From Brasenia schreberi (lineage: Eukaryota > Streptophyta > Magnoliopsida > Nymphaeales > Cabombaceae), in the NCBI GenBank assembly GCA_036023115.1, contig JAYKKT010000089.1, positions 6,829,501 through 6,893,500 of the forward strand: DNA of 64,000 nucleotides. The letters are read 5' to 3'. Below the pieces are notes generated by a model. The model saw only the letters and a program-made list of their open reading frames with translations. It did no database searches and had not been told where the DNA came from. Positions within the stretch are counted from its first letter, which is position 1. Each line of letters opens with the position of its first letter. The position numbers and the translations under genes were made by a program. This document shows, piece after piece, positions 1 through 11,778 of the stretch.

Positions 1-1400
1 CATGGATTTACCACATGGCTCTTATTACAGATATACACATAGAAGTGTATACAAACTCATGAAGGATATATATAGACTAAAGCAATCACCTAAAGCATGG
101 TTTCAACGATTTAGTGACGGTGCTATTAATCTTGGGCTTACAAGAAGTATAAGTGATCATACTATGTTTGTAAAAAAGGGTAATGGTATTTGTGTCTTAG
201 TAGTTTATCTGGATGATATCATTATCACTAGAGATAATCATAATGAAACCAGGGAACTAAAGGACCAACTGCTAAATTTGTTTGATATGAAGGATCTAGG
301 ACCCCTTCATTATTTCTTGGGAATTAAAGTATTGAGAAACTCAAGGGGCATATTCTTAACTCAAAGTAAATACACTCTGGATCTCTTGAATAACACTCAC
401 GTGTTAGAGTGTAAGCCTGTGAATGTGCCCATGGATGGTACCGTGAAATTAAATATAATACAGATGAACAATTAAGGGAACCTAGAGAATATCAAAGGTT
501 AGTGGGACAACTTATATATTTAATGGTTACATGCCCAGATATTTTGTATGTTGTAAGTACAAGTCGGTTTATGCACTATCCTATCAGATCTCATATAAAC
601 GTTGTGAGACAAATATTAAGATACTTGAAGCACACTCCAAGAAATGACATATTGTAATCAGCTCATGATCATCTCAATATAGAAGTATTTACATATGCAG
701 ATTGAGCAGGCTTTGTTGATGATAGACGACCGACCTCAGGGTATCTAACGATCGCAAAGGGCAACATAGTTTCTTGAAAAAGTAAAAAGAAAAATGTAGT
801 AGCAAGGTCGTCAACAAAAGTAGAGTATAGAGCAGCAATGCTTGGAGTCTATGAGGCAATCTGGCTAAAATCCCTACTATAAGAACTTGGTACCCGCACT
901 AAAAGGTTGATTTTATTCTATTATGAGAATCAGGTTGCGATTCATATAGCTACAAATCTAATATATAATGAGAAAATGAAGCATATTGAAATAGATTGTC
1001 ACTTCATAACAGTATGCAGATTTCTTAACCAAAGCCTTAGGAAAAAGAAGACTTTAAAAACTCCTTAACAAGTTAAAGACTCAAAGTATTTTCGTCCCAA
1101 CTTGAGGGAGGTGTTAGAATTGAGTTTGTGTTAGTCTTTATAGGCTATGTAAAGGAAGCCATGTTTCCTTTGAATTTGTTTTTATAGGTACTTTCAATTA
1201 GGGGCCACTTATTAGGGGAAATTTCATCCTTTTCCTTTATATCTTGTATTACAAAACCTAGTGGCTAGTCGACCACAAGAATAGGAAAGAAAAAGGGAGA
1301 GAAGGGCTGCTAACTGCCAAAGGGTGGCTGAAACCCTAATTCTCACTTCTTCGTCTCCTTAATTCGCATATATTCCCTTGTGAATGCTGATTATTCTACA
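1..1400 (+). mobile_element. Ty1/copia retrotransposon, 3' part with LTR
   Basis: Positions 2-475 encode a copia reverse transcriptase segment: the KLMKDIYRLKQSPKAWF-type block, the catalytic YLDD (in VVYLDDIIIT), and the DLGPLHYFLGI block. From 476 to about 1080 the RNase H part follows but is broken by stops, so the element is dead. A polypurine tract (cttgagggagg) precedes an LTR starting TGTTAGAATT at 1112; a reasonable LTR end is TTCTACA at 1400, which roughly mirrors the start, giving about 289 bp. The 5' LTR, gag and integrase would lie left of the window. The element is antisense to MCM8 and may lie inside its next intron. Family is certain; LTR end is inferred. Confidence 0.85.
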
Positions 1401-2262
1401 ACTCGCTTCATTCTTGTGAAATTCACCATATCTCATTTAGTGCACTTCAGTCTCGCAGAGATTTATAACTTCTTTGTAAAAAGTAGGCATTCTTGCATTA
1501 GCTGATGCATCCTTGCTAGTTTGCATTCTTATGTAGTTGTTAAAGAAAGAATAATCCATCCTTAATCTCCTGATACTTCATAGTACGCATGAAACAGTTT
1601 GCTCCACTGACACAGAGTGATGCATTGACTGTCATAATGCTCATTTTTCCATTCCATGAAAAGGCCTTGATAGTCCCTAACACCAACCTTCTGTTTCTGC
1701 TGGCAATGGACTTGAAAGTGTCTTATGGATGATACATTAGTCAGAACTACTTATAGCTCTTTAGCCAAGTTAGATGTTGTGAATGGCCAAGGCACTGCCA
1801 CATTCTCATTATTGGGCAAGCACTAACCAAATTGCTAGCTAAAGGAACCAAGTTGCATAAATTCATTTCGTCACCTACAAAAAAACTAGCTGCTAGTAAA
1901 CCAATGTCAGGGCTTAAGAGTAGGAATACTATGCAGAACAGCACTCACACAGCTTGAGGGTAATCATCATATGCCATTACCGCAAAGAACATGGGAACAT
2001 GAAGTCTTTTGATTTTGAAGACAAGGATACTTGAGTCACCTCACCTTCTTCCATAGGTAGCGTAAGCTATAAGGATGAGCAATTTTATTTTTAGTATGGG
2101 CACTTGCTATATATCACATCAAAATACGCCATTTATAGGTCTTTAATGTACTTGATTTCTCAACCATGAGAACTAGAAGGACCCTGCAATGTACGAAATG
2201 CATCTAACAAATCAAATGTAAAAGAGAAGATAAATGGACTTTGTCAAAGTCAGAACTGATAC
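1401..2262. other. No gene seen (presumed MCM8 intron sequence)
   Basis: This lies between the copia LTR and the last visible MCM8 exon. I looked on the minus strand for the next MCM8 exon (Walker B, LCCIDEFDKM-like) and did not find it. A 65-codon minus-strand ORF at 1747-1944 has no recognisable motif. Confidence 0.5.
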
Positions 2263-5200
2263 CTGCTTCAAAGGCGTAGTCGCTTGTTGATGGGTCCTTT
2301 ACAACAGCAACAGTGAGCCCAGCGTTAGTTGTTGCATTCCCACAAACATAAATACCACGAGGAGCAACAGCAGCAGCTGCCTGCAGCAATTGGCTCTTCC
2401 CCAGTCCGGGATCACCTGAAACAAGGAATTGTGCCTTTTTAATTTATAATTCCCATTTGCCTAGTTTCAGGTGTTCCATTTTCAGTCTTTGATGAGTCGG
2501 CAGCCCAGGAAAATCAGTGTGGCTGAACATGTGCATGTGAAATCAATTGAAAGTAAATCACATGACCAGAAACCATGCATGCCAAACTGTTTTGATCATT
2601 GCAATCATCAACACTATCAATATCAAACTACTGCAAGAGACAAAATATAAGAAAATGCTAAAACATGATTTCGCTTTTGCTTCTGTAAAGGTTCCAAATG
2701 AATGTGAACTCAAAATAAAGGAATGAAGAAAATATATTTACCAACAATTATGACATGAATGTCTCCACGTATAGGAACCTTGTTATGATCCATGGAATGC
2801 TTTCTCACACCTCCAAACAAAGCAAGCGTTATTCCAGCTGTTACAATTACAAAGGGAAATAAGTTTTAAACTTTCTACAATTCTAAAATCTAACAGAAAA
2901 GATTATTAGCTATTCCAGTTATTAGCATTTTGTACTTGATTTTAGCAAAATAAATTCAATATGCTAACAAACTGAAACACCTGAAACAGGTAGCTGGCTG
3001 TATGCACAAGAAAGCCATTGCAGCAACAAGAAATGATGAAATTAATCAAATATATAAAGCAGAAACAATTAAGGTGAAACTTCACATTTCCGTTTAATGG
3101 CAAGTACTTGCTTACTTAAGTTCCTTACTATATCTTCAATACCAGAATACCTCAACATTGGCCAAAAATTGGTGGGTATCACCATCAATTTTAAATGCAC
3201 ATTAGCAATAGTACCAAAGCCTTCCATGTTTATTATTTGAAATGACGATTGTTAACTCCACCAATTCAAGCACAGCATGCAAGAGGGATATCCAGAGTGG
3301 CATAACCCTTGCTGCACAGGCTGTGCAGTAACGCATGTTGTACAGGTTGTGCAGTAACGGGAATATGAAGGGCCTTTAAAAGGGCCCCTGATAGTGAAAC
3401 TTTCCAGGAGATATTGGGGCAACCTCGAACCAGCCAGAAAACGCGAAGAGTCGGCCGGAATCCCGTAAGCACTTATTTTTTAGATTTTCATTTTTTTCTA
3501 ATTTTTTATGAAAAACTTGTTGAAAATCATCGTTTTGGGCTTGGATTGAAGGTTTGAAGTAGAACTAAGTGTTTTGGTAGGGTAGGTAAATCGATTTGGC
3601 CGGAAAACGATTACGATTCGCCGAAACCAACGAAATCGATGCCGGAAAAAAAAATCGGCCCTTTTGGGCATGTCCCTCGTTTCCGTGTTGTGTCGTGTCT
3701 AAAATGTCATGAATTGACACTGATTCGTGTCGTGTCCTCGTGTCGCGTGTTAAGAAACAGGTTCTGTGTTAGAAACAGGTCAAGTTTGGGTCGTGTCTTG
3801 AAATGGGTTTTTGGGTTAAGAATAAGACCCGTGTCAGTAGTTACAGGTTCTGTATTGATACAATGACACAAGCTACCTATTGTATCACTCATTTGGATCA
3901 GATATGGATCTGGGTATCAATTTGGATATCGGATAGCTTAAACGGATCTAGATTGGGGTTTGGGATCAGATTCAAATACAGTTTGTTTCGTTAGATTCAT
4001 AGTTAAATAAATTTTAATATTTTAATTATTTATAATTGTTTAGATATTAAAATTGGAGGATTTGGTGGTGATAAGAGTGGCCCAGCACCTTGGAAACTAA
4101 ATCTTAGCGCTCCTCCAAGTAGGGGGTTATGCATTCTTTTACAGAACCATGCTAGAAGTGATTTTATTGTTTTAGATAGATTTAAATGTGCATGATTGTT
4201 AACTGTTTTATTGATGTTTGTGAAATGTTATTCGCAATTATGGGTTATTTGATATGCTTTTCAAATAAATCATGTTTATGACATTGTTTCATAAAGAGCG
4301 TGTTTTGATATGCATGTGTTGTATGAACATGGTATTTAAATGATGTTTAAATATTGTGTGGATATGAGTTTGATTTTGGATATTCGTGGATCTATATATG
4401 ATTTATGAATGTGATGAACTGTAATTGGTTTTAGAAATGTAATGATGTGTGAATATACGAGTCATACTTGTGTGATTTGTGTGGGGTCTCTAGAGACTTG
4501 CAGGTCCCTCGGGCGATCCGGCTTGGGGCAAATACAGGGTGTGTTCTCGGGCACTCTGTCGTGAGAGTCGGCATGGTTACCGTCGTAGACGGGGTTACCG
4601 AGGTCACGTTAGGGAGGGCCGGACGACTCCCGTGGCCTTTAGGGCAGACACAGTATGGGTTGTAATTATCGAAACTAATGATGTGTGTGAGTGTGTGCGT
4701 ATGAATTTGAGATCATGATTTCAAGGTAAATGTGCTTTGCTATCAAATGGTTGCGAATTATGCATGCTTTTAGTATGTTTTCTGTTTAAAGATGTTTAAC
4801 CTCCCTACTGAGCTATGTATAGGAGCTCACCCTATGGTTTTATAGCTCATCCTGAAGCTAGCACTTCGAAGGCACATAGAGCATAGTAGGAGTTTGATAG
4901 AGCTACATTTTATTTTAGATGGTATAATAAGTATCAAATGATTTAAAAAGTCTTTTATCCGGGGTTATTGTTAGGTGGGCCCCGCACCATTTTAGACGTG
5001 TTGTTTAAAACTTCGATATAGATATTTATTTCAATTAGATATTTCTTGAGTTTGCATTAAATTAGTATTGTATTTGGTTACTGCTCACCATCACGCCCGC
5101 GCGAGAAGCGACCACGTGGCATCGGCTCGGGCCGGGTCGTGGTCGCGACTCGAGCGGGTGTGACAAGGTTTAGCACATGGATAATGCAACCTTGACATTT

Positions 5201-8200
5201 TCTAGCCAGCCTCCACAAAAAAAATGGCATGTTTTCTCTCCAAGCTCTGGACAGCCATGATCCAGGAAAACATGGCCTTTGGTCCTCCAAACAGAAGCTT
5301 TACTATGTTGTGTTCAAAACTAGATGCCATAATGTTAACTCATAGGCAGGGATCTACCTGAAAAAAGTGAACTTTTTGTGATGTTTTAAGACAAAGATCG
5401 ATGAGACGATGTTATCAGTTAGTTCTCACAATAATTTCAATTTACTGTATGTCTCACATTTGTTACAATTACCTGATGGCATTGTCACGACATTCAACAA
5501 TTGTAAACTTATTTTAAAAAGTTTTAACATATATATTATGCATATTGCATATTTTATGTTTTTTAGTCTAAATTTCTTTGTAAAGCAGCTTTTTATATAT
5601 TTACAAGAACATAACAATAGATTTTGTTACTTTCTATATACCTAAAATACTTCAAAAGCTCCTGAGAATTTTTGAGATTCTGAAAAACTTATAAAAAATC
5701 TCGCTCAAGAAAAGCATCACTCAGAAAATGCGGAGAATGAAAAGGTTTCCTTTTTAACTTGTGTCATTGAAACGAGACCTAAAAGGATGCAGAAAAGAGA
5801 GTCGGGTCATAAGAGAGAAATAGGAAAAAAGAACAGGAGAAAAGGAGAGGGTATAACTACCAACTACAACAAGGCAATAATAGGAAGCAACAAACTTCAA
5901 TATCTTCTATTTTCAATAGGTGCACCAATAAACATTGCAACATTTTATAGGCATGAACCAGACAATCATACAACAGATTATTAGACTCGCTAAAAAGCAT
6001 CGACAAAAATCATTTTCAAACTTGTGAGCAATATGACCTGCCATGGCAATGATACTATGACATTGAAGTTTTTATGACATTTCCATGTCATGTAACAGAT
6101 AGATGAGGATATAGAGCCTTTTGTAAATGACATGTTGAGTAGTCAAAACTGCAGATTCAGTACATAATAGAGATCACATGATAAGCCACCATGAATTACT
6201 TTAACTACAGTTGAAGTTCTTTTGAGTTTGTTTACCTTTGACAAGTTCATGTCCATAGATTGATGGGCATATAGATTGAAGTATCTGGTGGAAAATATCG
6301 CATCCATGTTCACTTGAGAATTTCGCAACAAATTCCAAATCCTTGGGTGAAAATTTGTACAAATCATGTAATTCTCTACCCCTCCCATCTGTATTTGAAA
6401 CTTCTAGATCTTTTGAAGATGGGTTCTTGGAGTTCCTTATTGAAATTGCTTCTAGATACAAATAATACAATCCCTGGTTCTTGATTTTTGACTTACCTGA
6501 AACACAAATACGTTGAATTAAAGCAGTAAATAATAGTGTTTGACAAGGTGTGGAGACAATAATTAACACCACCATGCAAATTCTGGAAGCATACCTCCCC
6601 TGATATCCATATAACTGTTTATCACTTTAATGATTCCAGTGACAGTTATTACATCCCCTGGTACACAAGCATCAACAAGATCTTCGGACAGTTCACACTC
6701 AATGGTTCGAGGCATCCTGCCTTCCTCATGGTTTTCTGGCCTTAGTCGTTCCTGTAGTCTGGATACCAACAGATGAAAACGAAACTTTCAAGTTAACAAA
6801 TGCACTGGATAGTGAGAGAAATGGAGTTATGAATGTATATAATATCGAACTTGCCTTATTTTTTGAAAATCAACGAGCCGAGCTGTTGAGCGAAGAGGAG
6901 TAAAAGTTCTGCCTTTGCAACCATGGTAAATGCAAGCTGTTGGTGGTGAGTATTTGCCATCAGGGAATATTCGCTTAATGACAGCTCCACACTTTGCACA
7001 AGTAAAACTCATCTGCACAACCAACGGCTTTACTGTGCTGACTTTGACAACAGTGCCACGGAGGGAAACAAGTTTACCTGTAGCATGATAAATGAATCAG
7101 TTATCCATCATCCATGCCAATATTGCAAATGGTCAAAAAGTTACTTCTGTGTCAAACTAGCGATGAGATCTTACCAATATAGGCAGCCTTTAAGTTCTTC
7201 AAAGTGATAATTGACTCAAAGCGGTTGTACAACCGAACATTTATCTTTTCCTCATCCTCAAAATTGCACTTACTATGATGAAGCAATAACTGCTGCAAAC
7301 ATAAGACACGCTTGAATCATTTGATGTGTTGATTAATAACTGAAGAGATGAAAGCTCTGCAAAAATATATTTTCATCAAGTACCTTGTGAACAGCAGCAC
7401 CGATACACAAAAGTGCTTCTTTCGGTGCTACTTCTAGTGCTGCATACAACTCTTCTGCTGCACAAGCTTTTTGCATGTCTTGGAAATCTAGAGGTAGATT
7501 CAATATACCATCGTCATCATTGACCTGGTAAATTTTACATCTTCTTTTAACTCTAGTGTCAAAATCTTATAAGAGCTGAACATGGGCACCAAACAGGCAA
7601 ACTGAATGGTAATTTGGACCTTTTAGCTGATCAATAATCGAACCTAAACGTATATGAGGATAATAATCACAACCGGGAAAATCATTTGCAGGTCAAAAGT
7701 GATAGTGGAACCTTTGCCAGGATGTCTTTGTTCAGCTGTGAAACGTGTGTGGGCGTGAGAGAGAGAGAGAGACGATTGGTACTTCTGTGGATGCAATTTC
7801 ACAAACCATCCCAGCTCATAAATAAGAAAGAAATGCAACATTGTACGCTCAATATCCCTTTGCCATGGAATCAGCACAAAGGATAGCACCCAATCAATCA
7901 GAAAAAACGGACTGCTGTTAAAAAGTAGATAAACTTTACATCCTAAGTCCAAATTATCCCTCATGGCACATGATAAATCTATCGATTATTGAAGAGTTGC
8001 CGAACAGTACAGAACCCCTAAAACTGTGTATGAAGCAGAAATCAGGAGACCAACACCGAAAAAAACACTGAAGTTCGAAACCGATCACAAATCTAACATG
8101 TCAACGCTAAATAAAAAATACTTCCGTCGGGAAATAGAGAAAACCACCGCTGTTCAGAATCAAGCACAAGCTCGAATGTATGAAAACCGGAGAAAAACCC

Positions 8201-8600
8201 TGCTGGTAGGAATCGAGCACAAACCAACAGACCGGTAACAAAGAAAACTGCCGCCACTTAGATCAAAGAACAAATCAGCATATTAGAACAAAGAAATCCT
8301 CTGATACTCGGAATAAAGCACAAATCAACAGATCGAGATGAAGGAAACCACTAATACTCGAAATCAATCAAAGCAAACGGATATACGCAGGATCGACCAC
8401 GAACAGATGAAATCGAATACCTGAAAGAGAATCAGTAAGCCATGCTGGGAGGAGAAGCAGTCACAGAGTTGGGAGATGAGCTTGAACCTCCGATCGTCCG
8501 GAGAGAACTCCATCTCTGGGAAGTAATTCGGCCATATCCTCTCTAAGATGTTCTCCTGTACAGATCGATTGGACATCTGGCCGCCTTCCTTGCCGTACAT
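2263..8600 (-). CDS. MCM8: DNA helicase MCM8, 5' half (8 exons visible)
   Basis: MCM-family AAA+ helicase; MCM8 works with MCM9 in recombinational repair and, in Arabidopsis, in meiotic break repair. Exons read on the minus strand: 8421-8600, 7384-7524, 7175-7292, 6855-7077, 6595-6758, 6236-6496, 2742-2837, 2263-2415; frames join to about 445 codons. The N-terminus has the plant MCM8 block [17 protein letters not shown]. Exon 4 has a zinc ribbon (CAKC with CIYHGC about 20 residues on). Exon 8 carries Walker A GDPGLGKS, then [10 protein letters not shown] and ending SDYAFEAG, typical of MCM8 rather than MCM2-7. Walker B, arginine finger and C-terminus are missing: the donor at 2262 opens an intron that runs at least to the left edge. 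Plant MCM8 is near 800 residues, so about half is seen. Intron 4 uses a GC donor. A start at the internal Met (codon 9) is possible. Confidence 0.9.
3348..5165 (+). mobile_element. Probable solo LTR (Ty3/gypsy-like) in MCM8 intron 6
   Basis: A 1.8-kb segment begins TGTGCAGTAACGGG, has a TATA-like tttaaaa at about 3374, and ends in GC-rich sequence finishing GGGTGTGACA, the usual style of a chromovirus LTR end. The four bases AGGT occur immediately before the start (3344-3347) and after the end (5166-5169), compatible with an imperfect target duplication. No gag-pol coding is visible, hence 'solo'. The class assignment is by resemblance only. A near-duplicate 26-bp unit (about 3310-3361) overlaps the proposed 5' end, so the start is uncertain. 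Confidence 0.45.
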
Positions 8601-8683
8601 CTCCCAGAGAGGATCGCGCCTTTTCTCTTTGACGGTTGAAGAAGGGGAAAGGAAGAGATGGCGCGATCAGTTCGCTACTCTGC

Positions 8684-8691
8684 GCGGGAAA
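8684..8691 (-). promoter_or_regulatory. E2F-type site upstream of MCM8
   Basis: On the minus strand this reads TTTCCCGC, a match to the plant E2F consensus TTTSSCGC, 84-91 bp upstream of the MCM8 start codon. E2F-DP control of replication genes such as MCMs and PCNA is well established in plants; that this site works is inference. Confidence 0.6.
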
Positions 8692-8926
8692 GGATTTGAA
8701 AAGAGTCTCTTTCATTTTATATCTCCCCGGTTGACGGCGACATGTTCCCGTGATCAATCGGCCCCTAACATGTCTCCAATTTCACACAATGGAGATTCAT
8801 AACTCTGAATTTATGATATTTATTGTTAACAGGTAGACGTCCAGTTTCGGTTAGCACGTAACCTGGAACTGTATGTAACCAAATCAATTCAGGTACTGTT
8901 ACGGTTTTGGAATCGAACAACACCTA

Positions 8927-9075
8927 ACCTTTTTCTCATACTAGATAGGGTCTGCTATATGTATTCTTTTTTTTTTACGGATCCCAATCATAATTCATAG
9001 AATTTATAATAGATAAGTCCGACAAAGTTTTACCCTTGATGTCGGAAGCCTCATGCAACCTTTCTCTTTTATTTG
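8927..9075 (-). mobile_element. Short RTE-derived non-autonomous element, degenerate copy
   Basis: Read on the minus strand, the segment has an RTE 5'-leader motif (ggcttccgacatcaaggg, then taaaactttgtcgg) followed directly by the RTE 3' terminus (tagcagaccctatctagtat). The same leader-to-tail join occurs in the cleaner copy at 50038-50244, so the two share an internally deleted ancestor. No coding capacity. Edges are approximate and no target-site duplication was found. Confidence 0.65.
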
Positions 9076-11778
9076 GGTTTCGAAATCAGTAATTTAAAAA
9101 ATTTATTTTATAATAAACATTTTAAAAATACCAAAACCTAACTAGGTGAAGCCTGGTTCTGGATCTAGCCAGTTCCTAACCCAGCTCGGTTTCGGTTGAA
9201 ACTATCAGACCAGGTAGGAACCAGCCAGTCATGTCTATTAACAGATGCCTCGATACCACTACTTCCCAATCGACAACTCTTTTGATTGGTACGTTGTTAA
9301 GTTTAGGAAGACCATTAGAATTATTCGATGCAAATGTGTAATATATAAGTTAATGCAGGTTAATTAATGTAGCTCTTTGTGATGAAAAATATTATTCATG
9401 CACAACCAGCTGTTGCTCACCTAGTTAAGGGGCACAAGTTGAAGGTCACGAGTTTGATGCCCAGGACATGCATCTGGTTTTGGCTTACCTTTATACCCAA
9501 GAAGGAGAGAAATACTGCTCAAAGTAAAGCCTTTGTAGCATAATGTCTTTCTAATGCCAACAGTGTTTCATGTCAATGTGATAGTTAATTATCATCATCT
9601 AAAAAAACACAATAATACCAAGAGCAAATATGTGGATGTGGATATGAATATATATTGTGTTGAGACTATTGAAAGCAACTTGATGCGGTACTAGTATAAA
9701 ACAACTTGGAATCTTGAATGGACACGATTGAGACTTTCTTTTGTCGGGGTGGGTGGGGTTTGGGCTATAACGGGGAAGCCAAAACAATATTCATGCTCAT
9801 GGTATCGAAGTCATGACTTCAACTTGTAAGATTAGACAAGGCAGATGTGCTATTGCTCGTTGTGCAACAAAATTGAGACGATTTAGTTGCATAGAAAGAT
9901 GGACAATAACTTCAGTATATTTGATGTAGACATGTGGGGTTCTGGTTAGGCTTGAATTGTAACCGGACCAACTTGGGACCGGTCCTTGAGCGAGTTTGGT
10001 TTGAGTCTGGAACCATCCGGAACGGAAAATTTTATTGAAAATGTTTAAAGTACAGTTTGTACAGTCAACCTCATTTTAAACGGTAAGAGGCTTTATTTCC
10101 AGTTTTGATAGTCGTTTGCTAAGAAATTTGAAATGCTTACTCTGATAGGGTTTTGTACCACCACTAAGATTTGCTACACGTGAAACTCGCGAGATGACCT
10201 TCTTGTTGCTTGTTTTTTTTCTACATATTATTGCTTCATGGTTTTATGATGTCTAAGATATATAGTAGTAAATCCTATAAAGTTCTCCGTTTTCCATCAA
10301 AAGCCTTGCACAAGAGGATTTGTTTTCAATTTTGGTAGTCATTTACTAAGATATTCGAAATGCTTATCCTGTTGGGGTTTTGTACCACCAATAAAAGTTG
10401 CAGCTTGCGACTTTTCTGTTGGTTGTTCTTTTTTGGCATATTATTGCTTCATGGTTTTATGACATCTAAAATCTACAGTAGTAATTCCGACAAAAGGTTT
10501 GGGAAACAACACACTTCAAAAGTATTAGAAGAAAAACAATAAAGAACCATCTAGCTTTTCTTGTCACAAGATCAAACCTTGGAAACAAAAAATCCGTGTA
10601 GCCTGTAGCGAACCTTATAAAAAATGCTTTGTTGTTATATTCATAGTTTCATTTCCGTTAACCCGGTTGAGTACAAACAAGATGTATACCAACAAAAAGG
10701 CAGTAGGTCCAATATACAATGCAAGCGGTTTGTGGTTTGCCTCTTTCAGCTTGTATCTCTGTATTTAGTTCACTACAACGAGCCACATATAAACACTTTG
10801 GTTGAGGATATAAAGTACATGCGACCAAGCCACCTAAAGGTCGAAATGGGAAGGCAGTGGAAGCCAGGCTAGTGATGACCGATTTCACCGTGGACGCCAT
10901 TTTGGTCACAAAGTCTGGATCCATTCACTGTGGATTCACTTGTAAAATGGCATTGATTACTCGTCAAGCCCCGGTTTGGTAGAAGAGTATCCGAGTGTAA
11001 GCAAAATTCATGTAACGTCCAACTGAATGAGATATTTAAGGTTTGAGTAAGTTCAACCAAGGTGGACATTGAATATGAAGATTTCACGTTTCTATTTAAC
11101 TAAACAAGTTTTCACATTGATCTGAGCTGATTTATATTCCCAAACGTTAACCAGATTACATCCCTAAACGTGTGTTTGTTTCACCTAAGCAAATCACAAA
11201 TCCTTGCAGTCTACGGGCCTATTACTGTAGATGTCTTGAATATAAATCCCAATCTGTGACATTGTTTCCCTTCTGAATTAGTAATCCAGATAGGGAAAAC
11301 CTGATCTATCAATGCGAGCCCTGGCTTGCTCCGAGTCCGAAGAAATAAACTGTCCAAAGATGGATGTGTGCGGGCAGTGTGTTTGATTGTGTGTGTGTGT
11401 GAGAGAGAGAGGAAGCAATATAAAACTTTAGAGTTCATGGGCTTTTAGCAAAATTTAAAGGAAATATTTGCTAACAAGCTTAAAATCACATAATCAGCAT
11501 CTTCCATTAACGAATCAAAGGATTAACGGATAAATAAATACGGAAATTAAGGAGGACCAACTATCCAAAAGCGAAAACACAAAAATAAATGGATAAAAGG
11601 AACCTCAGCTTTATTTAGACCTTTGTATGCTCCAAGTACTCTGCTGTTAGTTACAGATGGAAATCCTCTCTCCCTTCCACAAAGAATAAGGAGTACATCT
11701 GATGGGCTGAGACACAGAAGTGGCTCAGTCACGCCGATGCAGAAATACCTCTATAAGATACAGACGTTTAGGACTTTG
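9076..11778. other. Spacer between MCM8 and the transporter
   Basis: No gene recognised. It holds GGTTC/AACCGG-rich degenerate patches (about 9130-9235 and 9940-10025), a weak tRNA-like B-box at about 9440-9470 that could be a SINE remnant, and an old direct duplication at 10101-10505. The last few hundred bases should be the transporter's 3' UTR. Small ORFs here have no family motifs. Confidence 0.5.
10101..10505. repeat. Diverged tandem duplication, two ~180-bp copies
   Basis: Copy 1 (about 10101-10285) and copy 2 (about 10328-10505) share ordered blocks such as gggttttgtaccaccaa/c and attgcttcatggttttatga, offset by about 213-227 bp with small indels. No coding frame is conserved across both. 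Confidence 0.75.

Noticed and set aside
1747..1944. Minus-strand ORF left of the last MCM8 exon
   Set aside because: It was considered as a further MCM8 exon, but it lacks Walker B or any MCM motif.
7644..7964. 106-codon minus-strand ORF between MCM8 exons 1 and 2
   Set aside because: It lies in an intron; the exons on either side join in frame without it, and it has no MCM similarity.
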